Below are positions 20,423 through 30,112 of a DNA stretch of 64,000 nucleotides, one piece after another. Origin of the DNA: Dermatemys mawii (taxonomy: Eukaryota; Chordata; Testudines; Dermatemydidae); NCBI GenBank assembly GCA_007922305.1, contig ML677326.1, positions 59,972,870-60,036,869 of the forward strand, given 5' to 3'. Every line of letters starts with the position of its first letter. The stretch's first letter is position 1. The notes under the pieces were generated by a model that did not search any database, was not told where the DNA came from, and worked only from the letters and a program-made list of their open reading frames with translations. Position numbers and translations under genes: made by a program.

Positions 20423-20637
20423 CGGCTGAATGGCTGCATAGAATTAGAAAGTGGTCAAGGAGAACTAAGGAGGATATTCTGTGTGATGTTATGATGCATC
20501 CTGCTGCTAAGAAACAGGAATTGAAGTGGCAGCACAATGTGAAGAGAGACAGAAAGGAGTATACAGTGTGCCAGAATGAAGCCACAGAGCGACTCTTAAA
20601 GGTTATGGAGCTCCAGTCATGCTCCAGGCAATACTAG
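20423..20637 (+). pseudogene. Myb/SANT-like protein of element 2, exon 2, decayed
   Basis: Follows the acceptor TTGTTATCAG. It encodes AAEWLHRIRKWSRRTKEDI and a charged helical stretch ending at a stop at 20635-20637. Another frame continues with ILALQTEQLHA, so the original protein was longer and has a frameshift. It is homologous to element 1 exon 2. Confidence 0.8.
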
Positions 20638-21219
20638 CTCTTCAAACCGAGCAGCTCCATGCATGCCCGCCATTCCCTGCAGCCGCTGTCACAAAACTCT
20701 TTCCCATGCACCCTCCAGACACCTTCTACACACTGTTATCAACCTCCTGCCTCCAGTCTATACCCACTGCATTCCACTCTTCTTCCCCTCATTCTCCTCT
20801 CAGTCCAGCACTGCAGACTCCCACTACTCACTGCACTCAACACCTGTCCCTCTGCAATTTTGCCCTGCTAAAGTACAGCACCTGCTTCATTGCACTCCAA
20901 AGGAGAAGGTTGGATATGATCCCTGGACATACACAAATCTGTAGCCATCCCAGGACCCCTCCTCCTCTTGGGACTTTCCCTTCCGTCATCCCCGTCACTG
21001 CTGATTTTTTTTGTTTGTTTGTTTGACTCCTCCGGTTGTTGGGTTTTTTTGTTTTTTAATAAGAGTTGTTTTGGTTTGAAAGTAATCTTTATTCTATTAA
21101 TTGAAAGCAAAAAGCTGTGCAAAGCAACGTAAACTTATGTTAAACCCATATGTTTCATCATCTTCACCAGTCACGCCTTAGTATTACAAGCACTGCATTC
21201 CCGAGCATAGCAACAAATA
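20638..21219. other. Element 2 internal spacer with minus-strand poly(A) signal
   Basis: Pyrimidine-rich 3' region of the decayed Myb gene, then T-rich sequence. TTTATT at 21088-21093 is AATAAA on the - strand and would serve the transposase whose C-terminus starts at 21310 on that strand. A near-signal AATAAG is on the + strand around 21058. Confidence 0.5.
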
Positions 21220-21310
21220 TTAGTGTCTTTCAGCTTCAAATTGCTGCCTCAAGGCATACCTGATCCTTATGGCCTTTCGCCCTGCCCCTCTAATAGCCCT
21301 GGTCTCGGCT
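21220..21310 (-). pseudogene. Transposase C-terminus of element 2 (minus strand)
   Basis: The - strand reads RKAIRIRYALRQQFEAERH and a stop at 21222-21220. This aligns with the end of the element 1 transposase (REAVRIRETLREHFEAESQF). It is convergent with the Myb gene, as expected for the family, but the rest of the gene does not follow on this strand. Confidence 0.75.
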
Positions 21311-21344
21311 GTTCAGAGCTCAGGGCTCCGTTGACCAGTATGCT

Positions 21345-21655
21345 GCTCGCTCTCACTAACATGTCATGAATAGCTGTGGAATTATTTCTTAAACTACAAA
21401 GGCAAGAGGAGTGCAAAATTGATCTCGCCACGCATACTAGCTATGACACGAGATTGGCTGTGGCATTCACAGAAGTGCTGACCACAGTGGAATGCAGCTT
21501 TTGGGCCTGGGAAATAAGCACTGAGTGATGGAATCACATTGTCATGCACGTCTGGGATGACAGGCAGTGGCGGCAGAACTTTTGGATAAGGAAAACCACA
21601 TTCATGGAACTATGTGATAAGCTTGTCCCATGCCCTGAGATTGCAGACTGCCTTA
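21345..21655 (+). pseudogene. Transposase N-terminal fragment of element 2, inverted
   Basis: On the + strand, wording at 21425-21640 follows element 1 bases 12890-13065 closely: a TTVECSFWAWEIST-like block, then TFMELCDKL. Several in-frame stops are present. It lies head-on to the C-terminal fragment just upstream, so the middle of the gene was lost and this part was inverted. Confidence 0.75.
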
Positions 21656-21789
21656 TGTAATAGTTGAGATGTGTGAACTGGCCCAGTAATCTCGATTGGT
21701 TGTCAGTTCTGAAATATTATAATGGCAATATGAATCAACTGTTTCAATTATCACTTTAGCCATTAACATTTCACATAATTTAGGCAAGG

Positions 21790-21910
21790 TATCATTGTAT
21801 AAAGAATTGGAATCAGAAGTCCTAGGTTCTCATCTCTGCTACCGACCGGCTGTGAGGCATGGGCAAGTCGATACCTCTCTGCACCTCTGTTTTCCTTTCC
21901 CTTTAATTCT
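21790..21910 (+). repeat. MIR-type SINE fragment
   Basis: The order 'cagaagtcctaggttctcat', 'gctgtgaggcatgggcaagt', then 'cctctctgcacctctgtttt' follows the core and 3' part of amniote MIR SINEs. Limits are approximate. Confidence 0.65.
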
Positions 21911-22056
21911 TCTGGGCATGGGCTTTTTCCCCTATAGCCTGGACTTCAGTTTTATTCATCCCACAATCTCAAACTGTGTCCTCCTTCCTTTTTGATACTA
22001 AAGTCTACATTGTCCCTTCCACACTGGTAAAACATCCAACTTCATATTATCTCCAA

Positions 22057-22855
22057 CAGGGATCAGCAACCTTTCAGAAGTGGTGTGCCGAGTCTTCATT
22101 TATTCACTCTAATTTAAGGTTTTGCATGCCAGTAACACATTTTAATGTCTTTTAAAAGGTCTCATTATATAAGTCTATAATATATAACTAAACTATTGTT
22201 GTATGTAAAGTAAATAAGCTTCTTAAATATATTAAAAACCTTAATTTAAAACTTAATAAAAATGCAGATCTTATCAGTTTTTTTTGTGTGATCCTTGCCT
22301 TTGCTTTTCTTTGAGTTTTTCAATGTCTGGCACATATTTGGATACTTCAAGCTGCGCACAGGTTTCTGAGTGATCAGTTGTTAACTGGCTCTGAAAGGGA
22401 CAGAGGACAGATTTCATGTGTGAAAATACCTGTTCACACAGGTATGTGGATCCAAATGCTGAAAACATTGTAATTTTCTTCAGACAGTTAAATTTCACTG
22501 TCAGGGACGTCCATCAGGTCAGAATAGAGGCCCCATGATCCCTCTCAGTAGCTTCAAGTGCACTCCACAGATATTCAAACATTGATGCCCAGAATTCTGA
22601 GCTTTTTAACTAATGAGCTGCATTTCGAAATCTTCAGCACCCATCCACTGAAATACAGACAAATTCAAGTTGCTTTTATTGAACTTTTAGGTTTAATTAG
22701 AAAAGAAAGCATTGGCCAAATCTCTGGAAATCTTGAAAGCTGTCAGAAAATTCTGATTCCAGTTCCTGCATGTACATTCTAATCTCAATGTCAATCATGG
22801 TGCGCTGTTCCATGTGGTATGACTATGACGTAAGAAGCAAATCGGGCCTTAAAAA
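22057..22855 (-). mobile_element. hAT transposon relic with transposase C-terminus
   Basis: Starts with the terminus CAGGGATCAGCAACC, the same class as the MITE at 9150-9461. The - strand frame 22498-22274 reads FGSTYLCEQVFSHMKSVL and later YVPDIEKL, the hAT dimerisation-domain signature of Charlie/ZBED5-like transposases. Further upstream on the - strand (to about 22760) transposase can be followed in broken frames. The other terminus was not found, so the element is truncated. Confidence 0.8.
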
Positions 22856-22865
22856 TATCCCAGTA

Positions 22866-23230
22866 CAGTGGCGCTGGAACAATTTTTAAGGTGGAGGTGC
22901 TGAGCTGTACACCCTCTTGCCCCTATCTGCACCTCTTACTACCCTAGGCTGAGGCCAGTGGGCCACAGCTTGGGGAGGCCGCTGAGCGGGGTCAGCAGAT
23001 GGAACTCTGGCTGGCAGGGGGCCGGCGTCTGGGATTCCAGGCTGGCAGCGGAGCCCCTGGGACTGGCAGTTGAGACCCAGGGCTGACAGCGGGCTGAGTG
23101 GGGCCAGTGGATGAAACCCCAGCTGGCAGGGGGCCGGCGGCTGGTACCGCAGGCCTGCAGCGGAGCTCCCAGGACCAGTGACCAGGACCCGGGCAGTGTG
23201 AGTGCCACAGGTTACCTTCCCCTGGTCTAC
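22866..23230. repeat. GC-rich interspersed repeat, unclassified
   Basis: Begins 'cagtggcgctggaacaattt' and contains two internally similar units based on 'gctggcagggggccggcg' (about 23008 and 23125). Frames on both strands arise from composition. No termini or duplication were established. Confidence 0.5.
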
Positions 23231-23688
23231 AATAGAATGATGCATCATAAATACAAAGTCTGTGGTGCACTGAAAAGTAAGATACAGTTGTCACAGATTT
23301 AAAGAGTTTGGAGCAAAGCTTCCAGGGGCCATACTTTCTTCAGGGTGGGTCATGCAACCCCCTGATTTTGAGTCTGAACTCTTTGTTGTAGCACACCTGC
23401 TGCTTACTCTGGCTTTCAACAGCAAGTCCAACTGAAATCAGACTCCTAAGAGAGGCTGTACGTTCTGAAGGAGCACTGCAACCAACAAAGTATTTGCAGT
23501 GAAGCAGACAGCCTTTTCAAAACAAGATATCATTTGTTAGTCAACTGGAATAGAACATACGGCAGACCCTAGGTGAGCAACTCTAAGGTTAAAACCAAGC
23601 CTAAGTCAGAGTCCATATTGGTAGGAGCAATGGTCCCAAGATTCCGGTAACCTAGATCTCCGAAGATATCTCCCAATATCTGTCTCTG
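23231..23688. other. NAF1 intron, nothing identified; left duplication of element 3
   Basis: Ordinary intron sequence, ending with CTCTG at 23684-23688, which pairs with 28205-28209 around element 3. Confidence 0.4.
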
Positions 23689-24098
23689 AATATGTCTTCA
23701 TTGCAATGTAAACCCATTCTTGAGCCTGGGCTCCAGCCTAACTCATATTTGCAGCTACACTGCAGGTGTGCTAACCTAGAGTTTGCATCTAGGGTCGTAG
23801 GACCATGCAAGGGTGGAGGGTCTGAACTTGAGTCAAGCCAGGATACAGGATCCGAGCTCTATTGCTTTGTAGTGTAAATGCAGCCTTGCTTGACTCGAGT
23901 CCAAGGAGTTAGCCAGAGTTAGCCACTATCCCACAATTCCATGAGAACTTACTTCATCCTCTCTACCCCGAGAATCTACAATCCACTCTACTGAAAACAA
24001 GAAGCCACCCCCACTTTTCAAATGGCAAGTCAGTGTTACCCACTCTTTTCTGATCATCAGTCTGTAGGCATACTGTCAGACAGCCTCCTGGGTTTGCA

Positions 24099-24718
24099 AT
24101 GGAGAGCGAACTGCTCAAACCTTTTGCAAAGCAAGTTGCTTCATGGTCATTAGAGCACAACCAGATTTTGACAGATCTCTGGCGTGAAGCCAGAAAAATT
24201 GTGGACTTCAGCAAAAGTGCCAGGTCTGACTATACGTACCAGCAGAGAGCTCAAAAACCTGGCAGCTCTGCAGATTTTTTTGGACAAGTTTTCATGCAGG
24301 AAGCGTATTAAGAGGCTGAAGAGTGAGTACTAGAAGACCAGGGACAAGAACCACACCTCAGGCGGCAGCTCATCAACCTGCCCATTTTATGATGTCTTTG
24401 GGTTTCGGACACTGCACCCAGCATAGAGTCAACACTGCTTCACAATGACCTGGTCAGCAGGGGTATCCCCTGTTGGCCCCGGAATGCAGCATGGGAAATG
24501 ATGGGAGCCAGCAGCAGGCTCCCAGTGAGGAGCTTCAATTGACTCTTTTTTTTTTAATGAAAAAAGTCCCAGAGCAGGCAGTGGATCAGGATTAACAGCA
24601 AATTCTCTGACCCTACTTGGAAGATCTGTTTGCTTGCCACCGTTCCCCATCCTGACAAGGAACAGCCCACTGACAAACCTGCAGAGAACCTGATGGAGAC
24701 AAGCTACCCCAGAGCTCA
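24099..24718 (+). pseudogene. Myb/SANT-like protein of element 3, exon 1, decayed
   Basis: Begins MESELLKPF. A Myb-like first helix follows (WSLEHNQILTDLWREARKI). After a frame change the trihelix continues as RKRIKRLKSEY, a stop, KTRDKNHTSGG and TCPFYDV, the standard layout of Harbinger partner proteins. The exon ends GAGCTCA|GTAAGT at 24718. Stops and shifts make it nonfunctional. Confidence 0.75.
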
Positions 24719-25189
24719 GTAAGTGTGACTCAATTGTAAATTTTATTACAGTAGTGGGAGAGATGCAAAAGTGATAAGGCCTGGCTACTGGTATTGGGTT
24801 ACTAATGGCTGACTGTATAACAGCACCTAGTTGTCTTCCTCATCTTCTTCTCCCCCTCCCCCCCCGCCATGGCATTCAGAATAGTGACTGGAATTTCAAA
24901 TGTTCATAGATAGTTAAAATAACTTTTTCAGCTATGTCACAGATGTCTGCTAGGGTCATTCTTCTTTTCCTTTCAGTAATAAGTTTGCTACTCTGTAATC
25001 ACAAGTCAATAGGCCTAGGATGAGTGAACAGTGAACTGAGTGTGTGTGTTTGGGAAACAGTATTCTATTTCCAAATCTAGTTGATTCAGTTAATCCATGC
25101 AGTCTGCAGGTCACAAAATCATGTCTCCAAAGTATAGTGTCATGTGTTTTTTCCCCAGAACAGTGCCGGATGTGGGGTGGAGAAAAGCT
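24719..25189. other. Intron of element 3 Myb-like gene
   Basis: AT-rich with a CCCCC-rich patch near 24850. No other feature was seen up to the nested ORF3 frame. Confidence 0.4.
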
Positions 25190-25546
25190 TTAGATTTCAG
25201 CGTGTTTGCTTGCAGCAATAACCGTGCAAGCAATTAAGTGAGCTAACACAGATTGTGTTAATTCCCTCAGGGGTTCTGACCCAATCTTAGTCGCTAATAG
25301 CGGCAAACTTTTCCTGAAGCAGGAACTCAGGATAGTCACCTGCATTGTGGGGAAAGGCATGTTTTCCAGGCCCTACCTATATAGCTGACGAATCCACTCC
25401 ACTCGCAAATGTGCTGCTCATTCACTAGATGTTTTGAATACATGAGCGGTATACATTGCAGGTCTCCATCCACCAGCTTGGAATAACATCTTCCTCAGCC
25501 AATAGAGCACCACAAAAACAGTTATGTCTTCCAAAATATGAAAGGC
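25190..25546 (-). pseudogene. Nested ORF3 remnant of element 3
   Basis: On the - strand the exon opens after TTTTTCTGACATTTCAG at 25546 with A-F-H-I-L-E-D-I and stays in one frame for 118 codons to a stop at 25192-25190, interrupted only by one TGA and one TAG. After L-E-D-I come 17 residues and then G-W-R-P-A-M-Y-T-A, matching element 1 in spacing and residues (G-F-R-P-G-P-Y-A-A). The rest of the protein does not align by eye. A GTGAGA donor preceded by ATT rather than ATG lies at about 25724, at the expected distance (178 nt). It sits inside the Myb-like intron, antisense, as in element 1. Confidence 0.6.
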
Positions 25547-25880
25547 CTGAAATGTCAGAAAAAGGGTTTTGCAGCAAAAGCACTATACCTCTTTCTGCCC
25601 CCCTGAATATGGCACTTAATTATGATTTTTTTTTTAACAGGAAAAGATTGTAGTTTTAAACTTCTCGCTGCCGTTAACAAGGCTATGTCCAGAGACAGTA
25701 TGAGGACTGAAGTATCCCTCTCACAATGTGTGGTGGTTCACTTTAGAAATGTTACGTTTTATGTCCTTCAGATTCCATAATCATTAATTCTGTGCTCCTC
25801 CACAGACCTAGCTTAGCCATTAACTCTGTTTCTGTGTCCTCTTTGAGGACTATCAAGCTATGTTGCCTGCTGTTCTTCAG

Positions 25881-26296
25881 GGACTTGATCCCCGGCCCAA
25901 TGTATCTTCACAGATGATTCCAAAAGAAAAAGTTTCCACAATGATCTTATGGTTGATGGTCTTGAGAAGGTAGACCTGCAGGTCCAGTACCAGAAGAAAA
26001 GGGCTGAAAGACTGGAACAATGGCATGCTGACAGGCAGCAAGAAAGACTAAGGCTTGCTGCCCAAGTGGAAGACAGGGTTTCAGCGAGGGAGCAGGCACT
26101 TGCAAAACTGTTCCTGGAACAGGAATGGCAGCTAAGGGAAGAGGACAGAGCTCAACAGAGAGAACTCTTTCAGCAACTCCTGTTTATAATGACTGCAAGA
26201 GCACCAGCTCCTTCTGCTTCCCCCACACCATGGCATGATCACCCTGCAACATATCTGCAATCCAGCACTATCTTGGCTATCCCCATGTTGGGGTAA
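25881..26296 (+). pseudogene. Myb/SANT-like protein of element 3, exon 2 (coiled coil)
   Basis: Follows the acceptor TGCTGTTCTTCAG at 25880. From 25949 it is open for 115 codons: QYQKKRAERLEQWHADRQQE, then a long Glu/Gln/Arg-rich helix (REQALAKLFLEQEWQLREED) and a Pro/Ser tail, ending at 26296. This is the coiled-coil C-terminus typical of these partners. The upstream part is out of frame. Confidence 0.75.
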
Positions 26297-26539
26297 CTGT
26301 GCATTCAGGAGTGATGAGGTGCGGGGCAGGACAACTACAAGTCATGCAACCTTTCTTCTTCAACCCTTTTCTAGGGAAACCTCGACCTGCCTCCCCTGCT
26401 GTCAAGTGAGGGGAAAATATGTAAAGAAGGGAAAGAAGAATGTGGGGCAGGGGCGCATGTAGAAGTAGATTGTATGGTTTTATAATTGTAGCTGGCCTGC
26501 CCACGACTGAGTGTGTTACTATTTTAAGACATGTTTACA

Positions 26540-26573
26540 AATAAAGTATGCTATGTTTCCAGAAAAGTTTATT
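26540..26573. terminator. Convergent poly(A) signals in element 3
   Basis: AATAAA at 26540-26545 on the + strand for the Myb-like gene, and TTTATT at 26568-26573 (AATAAA on -) for the transposase. The layout matches that of element 1 at 14080-14099. Confidence 0.7.
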
Positions 26574-26683
26574 GCTATCACTGCATCACATGTTGCATCC
26601 ATGATTTGAGTTAATACAGCTGAAAACATGTTTAGGAGCAATGAAGAATTATTGAGCAAGCAGCATTCCTCTATTTAGCTAGG

Positions 26684-26922
26684 CAGGGCTGGCTCTACCT
26701 TTTCTGCCGCCCCAAGCAGGGGGGTGGCTAGACCGACGGCTTTGGTGGCACACCTGTGGCAGGTCCGGCGGTCCGACGGCTTTGGCTGACCTGCCACAGG
26801 TGTGCCGCCGAATCCGTGGGAGAGGCTGCCCTGTCAGCGGCCTGAATGCCGCCCCTGACATAGGCTGCCCCAGGCACATGCTTGGTGCGCTGGTGCCACC
26901 AGACATTCTGGAGCCGGCCCTG
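26684..26922. mobile_element. hAT MITE with internal hairpin, nested in element 3
   Basis: Termini CAGGGCTGGCTCTACC and GGAGCCGGCCCTG, flanked by TAGCTAGG and TAGCTAGA (8-bp duplication, 7 of 8). The interior has a perfect 19-bp inverted repeat at 26747-26765 and 26788-26806, and the block 'gacggctttgg' occurs twice. It inserted after element 3 landed. Confidence 0.88.
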
Positions 26923-27119
26923 TAGCTAGATACGGCAATTGATATTTTAATAAATATGGTCTGTATAGCCATTCTGCTACCCCTTGCCCCTCACCAAATT
27001 CATTATTTGTGTCATTGGCTTATATTGTATGGTAATGAAGTCCATTCCCCTCCAAGCACATTTGTACAGGTACTTTTCCCCCACTTCCATTGGGACATTA
27101 AAATCCATAATGTGAGAAC

Positions 27120-28000
27120 ACAAAGCACCCTGACGTCTGTTCCCTCGGTGCGATCAGTTCCTGCAGTGGTAGCTGTACTTTCTGGCTGAGGCTACTGTTC
27201 CAGTGTCGACTTACTGACATAGGTCTGTTAAAGAGGAAATGGTTCATCTCTGGCTTCACAAAGATTGTGAAGAACACAGCAAGTGACAATAATGTGGACA
27301 ACATTGATGACACTGATATCCAAATGGGTTTGTAGACCCCTCCAATGTGATTTTAATCTGCCAAAAGCACATTCAATAACCATTCTACAGCTGCTACTTA
27401 AACCTTTTTTTTGTCAGAACCTCTGAAATAAGGGTACAGTTTGGCATTGTGAACTTTTCCTGTATAGTCCATATTGACATTCATAAAAATGCCTTTATGG
27501 TCCACTAGTGCCTGCATAACAAAGCTATTTATGTACTCATATGGTTCTTGAGGAGGGTAAACTATGGGCACATAAGTCTATCGATAACGCTGGCATAGTT
27601 AGGAAACCCCGTTCCCTCAAAATCAGTAATTTTCTCAGGAATATCTTTAATGCTCGTCTCCTTGGCATAAACCAGACTCCTGATTGTCTCAGAAACCTCC
27701 ACCACTACCTTACCCACCATCAACATTCCAACCCCAAACCGGTTGGCAATGGACCTGTAGAAGTTGGGTAATTGGCTCCAGACAGTTATAGCAACCCACT
27801 TTTGGACTGGCAAAGGTGACCTGTGTCAGGTACCTTTCGTGGGACATAAAATGTCACTGAAAGGGCTACCAGTGCCTCATGAATGCTCTGCCAGTTTTCT
27901 GACATACAAGTGAAAGCACAAGCAACAGAAGCTCATCAAGAGGCATCCCTTCCATGTTGCTGGTTTCAGTAGCTAAAAGTGCACAGACCAAAGTGACTGC
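27120..28000 (-). pseudogene. Transposase of element 3, decayed
   Basis: On the - strand, 27813-27562 reads VQKWVAITVWSQLPNFYRSI, then ANRFGVGMLMVGKVV and FEGTGFPNYASVIDRLMCP, aligned with element 1 residues around the helix-turn-helix and the first catalytic Asp (the motif has changed from IDGTH to IDRLM). Lower coordinates carry an MVIECAFGRLK block with the catalytic Glu (near 27370) and CCVLHNLCEA (near 27270). There are multiple stops. Confidence 0.8.
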
Positions 28001-28209
28001 TCAGCAGGCTGTGTTGGTGAACAGATCAAACTTCCTGTAACTTTCAGTTTGAGCAGTAAAGTTTTCCCACAGTGCACTTACGGCTAGAGCAGCCATGTTT
28101 CACTGGGAGGTGGGTGCTAGGGACTCTGGGATATGGTTATTGGACTTGGGTCTGCTGACTCAAGTCCCGCTAATCCCGTGCTTATGTTGCTGTGTAGACA
28201 TATCCTCTG

Positions 28210-29084
28210 TGTCCCAAACCCAGTTCTTAACAGCCACCTGACACTTCATTCCTTTATTTCTTGCTTGTAACCACACTGTTCACACATTAAGCCTGCTTTG
28301 GCTTCCCAGGCGGTAATCATTAATGTTCAGTCATTGAGAGTCTTGTTGTCTCTTCCAGATTCTCCACTCTTATGTTCTGATTCCGTTCAGTTCTTGATGG
28401 CTCCTTCTTACCAACTCAGAATATGTGACATAACCATCTCCATCCCTTATTGTCCCCCGCCCCCACTGTGACAGTATGTGTATAGCAGGACAATATGGGT
28501 GGGTAGATTGAGGCACATGTGGATATAAAAATATTACCAAAAATTTCCATATTTATCACAGTAGTAAACTAATTTTTAATATTAGAATAAATAACACAAG
28601 TAATAATGAATAGTACAGTAAAACCTCAGTTGTAAAGTGTACCTAAAGCTGCTGTAGAACTTCTGGCTTGCTGCGTCAGAGTGCCACAGAACTTGGGTTT
28701 GTTTTGCTGCACAATAGATGGAGGGATGGGGAAAGTTGATCATAGTGCAAAAAAGCATTATGTGAATTTTTTTAAGGTGTCTTCCCTTGCGTGAGTTTGA
28801 ACTAAACACAAACTTCCAGTATGTTAATTTATTGTTTACTTTGACCTCTTTTGAGAGAGCTGAAGATAGTTCAGTTTTCCTACACTTCTAGAGATTTAGG
28901 TGTTATGATAGCATGCTTGCAGACTTGGTTATAAGTCAGGCATCTAACAGTTGGAAACACACTGTATTTATAGCAGTTTTAAATAAATTAACCTACAGGG
29001 ACACTTTATCGTTTAAAGTCTCATTGCGAAAAGATTTCCAACAATGCTGCTGCTTAGAAATGTTTAGTGAAGTTTTGCAGTGAC
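28210..29084. other. NAF1 intron, no recognisable feature
   Basis: AT-rich intron between Harbinger elements 3 and 4. Nothing identified. Confidence 0.4.
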
Positions 29085-30107
29085 ACATGCCTCGCACAGA
29101 CAAAAGCCTGCTTTCTGCAACCTTCCTGCCCCAACAACTTGCTTCAGTGATTCCCAAAATCAAAACCACTTACCAGGGGCCGCTTCTTCTGTTTGCACTT
29201 CGCCAAACTCTGACAGCTGTGACTGGCCAGCCTCTTCCAGGGTAGAGAAGATCTACTGGCTGCATGCATCTCTGACCTCCGAGTCATCCTCTGGATCCCC
29301 TTCCATATTCTCATCCAAGATTTCCTCCTCCTGGCTTGGTTCATTCTTGACTGGCATCTGAGTCACCGAAGTATCCACAATGGCCTTCAAAATGGAGGTG
29401 GGGTTGCCACTGAGTATTGCATCCAGCTCTTTGTAGAACTGGTAGCACATGGGCGGAGCGGCAGTTTGCCTCCCACAACTTGTGATAGGAGTTCCGCAGC
29501 TCCTTCACTTTGACCCTGCACTGCAGTGTGTGCCGGTCATGGCCCCTTTCTGTCATGCATCATGAAATCTGTTCATTGGTATTATAATTCCTACCCAGGA
29601 ATGGGACTGGACAGCTTCCTCTTTCCAAATGCTGATGAGGTCCAGCAGCTCTGATTGCACCAAGTGGGGGATCGCCTTGTGTGTGAAGCAGGTATGGCCA
29701 CCTGGAAAGATATGCCGAGACTGCTACGTGCGTCACCGAGCAAACATGAAGGGGAATTTCAAAAATTCCCAAAGAATTTAAGGGGCGGGGCTCACAGTTG
29801 GTCACCCGAGGGCAGGGGTGTCTACGGCAGTAGAGTTCAAACGAATGACCAGAGAGTCAAGAAACAGGCATTGTGGGATAGCTCCAGGAGGCCAGTCGCA
29901 GCACTGTAATCAACCGGGGTGTCTACACTGGCACTGTGGCACTGTATCCCTGGCACAGAAAGCTGTACACCTCTCGGGGTGGTTTCTTTTACAGCAGTGC
30001 AATTGTGCAGTTTCTACGCACTAAGCAGCTTGGCAGTGTGTACACCTCAGGAGTTACACTGCAGAAAGCTGCTTTACTGTGCAGAAACTTGACAGTGTAG
30101 GCAAGGC
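29085..30107 (-). mobile_element. PIF/Harbinger element 4, one end only
   Basis: The right end ACAGTGTAGGCAAGGC is followed by CTAAG (30108-30112). Internally it matches element 2 in reverse (subterminal part and Myb exon 1). Homology stops near 29085-29100, just past the Myb exon 1 donor, so the ORF3 region, Myb exon 2, transposase and the other end are missing. Confidence 0.8.
29174..29693 (-). pseudogene. Myb/SANT-like protein of element 4, exon 1, decayed
   Basis: On the - strand: SHTQGDPPLGAIRAAGPHQH in shifted frame, then VKVKELRNSYHKLWEANCRS, CYQFYKELDAILSGNPTSIL and an acidic tail with SQEL. The start codon has changed to ATA. The donor CCCCTG|GTAAGTGG is preserved at 29173/29172 and helps define the exon end in element 2. 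Confidence 0.8.
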
Positions 30108-30112
30108 CTAAG

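Larger units (their letters stand above)
18775..21660 (+). mobile_element. PIF/Harbinger element 2, rearranged and right-truncated
   Basis: The left end GCCCTGTCTACACTGG follows CTGAG (18770-18774). Inside are a Myb-like gene on the + strand (19162-20637, decayed), a nested ORF3 remnant on the - strand, and transposase pieces in two opposite orientations (21220-21310 on -, about 21345-21655 on +). Homology ends near 21660 without a right terminus. Its left end matches, inverted, the right end of element 4, so the two belong to one family. Confidence 0.85.
23689..28204 (+). mobile_element. PIF/Harbinger element 3, full length but decayed
   Basis: A 4516-bp unit with termini AATATGTCTTCATTGCA (left) and TGCTGTGTAGACATATC (right, inverse), flanked by CTCTG on both sides. 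It has a Myb/SANT-like gene on + (24099-26296), a transposase remnant on - (about 27120-28000), a nested ORF3 frame on - (25190-25546) and a later hAT insertion (26684-26922). The gene order is the mirror image of element 1. All frames carry stops. It is more diverged from element 1 than element 2 is. Confidence 0.85.

Noticed and set aside
22886..23302. Overlapping Pro/Ala-rich frames near 23.1 kb
   Set aside because: Internal GC-rich repeat units explain them; no protein family is recognisable.
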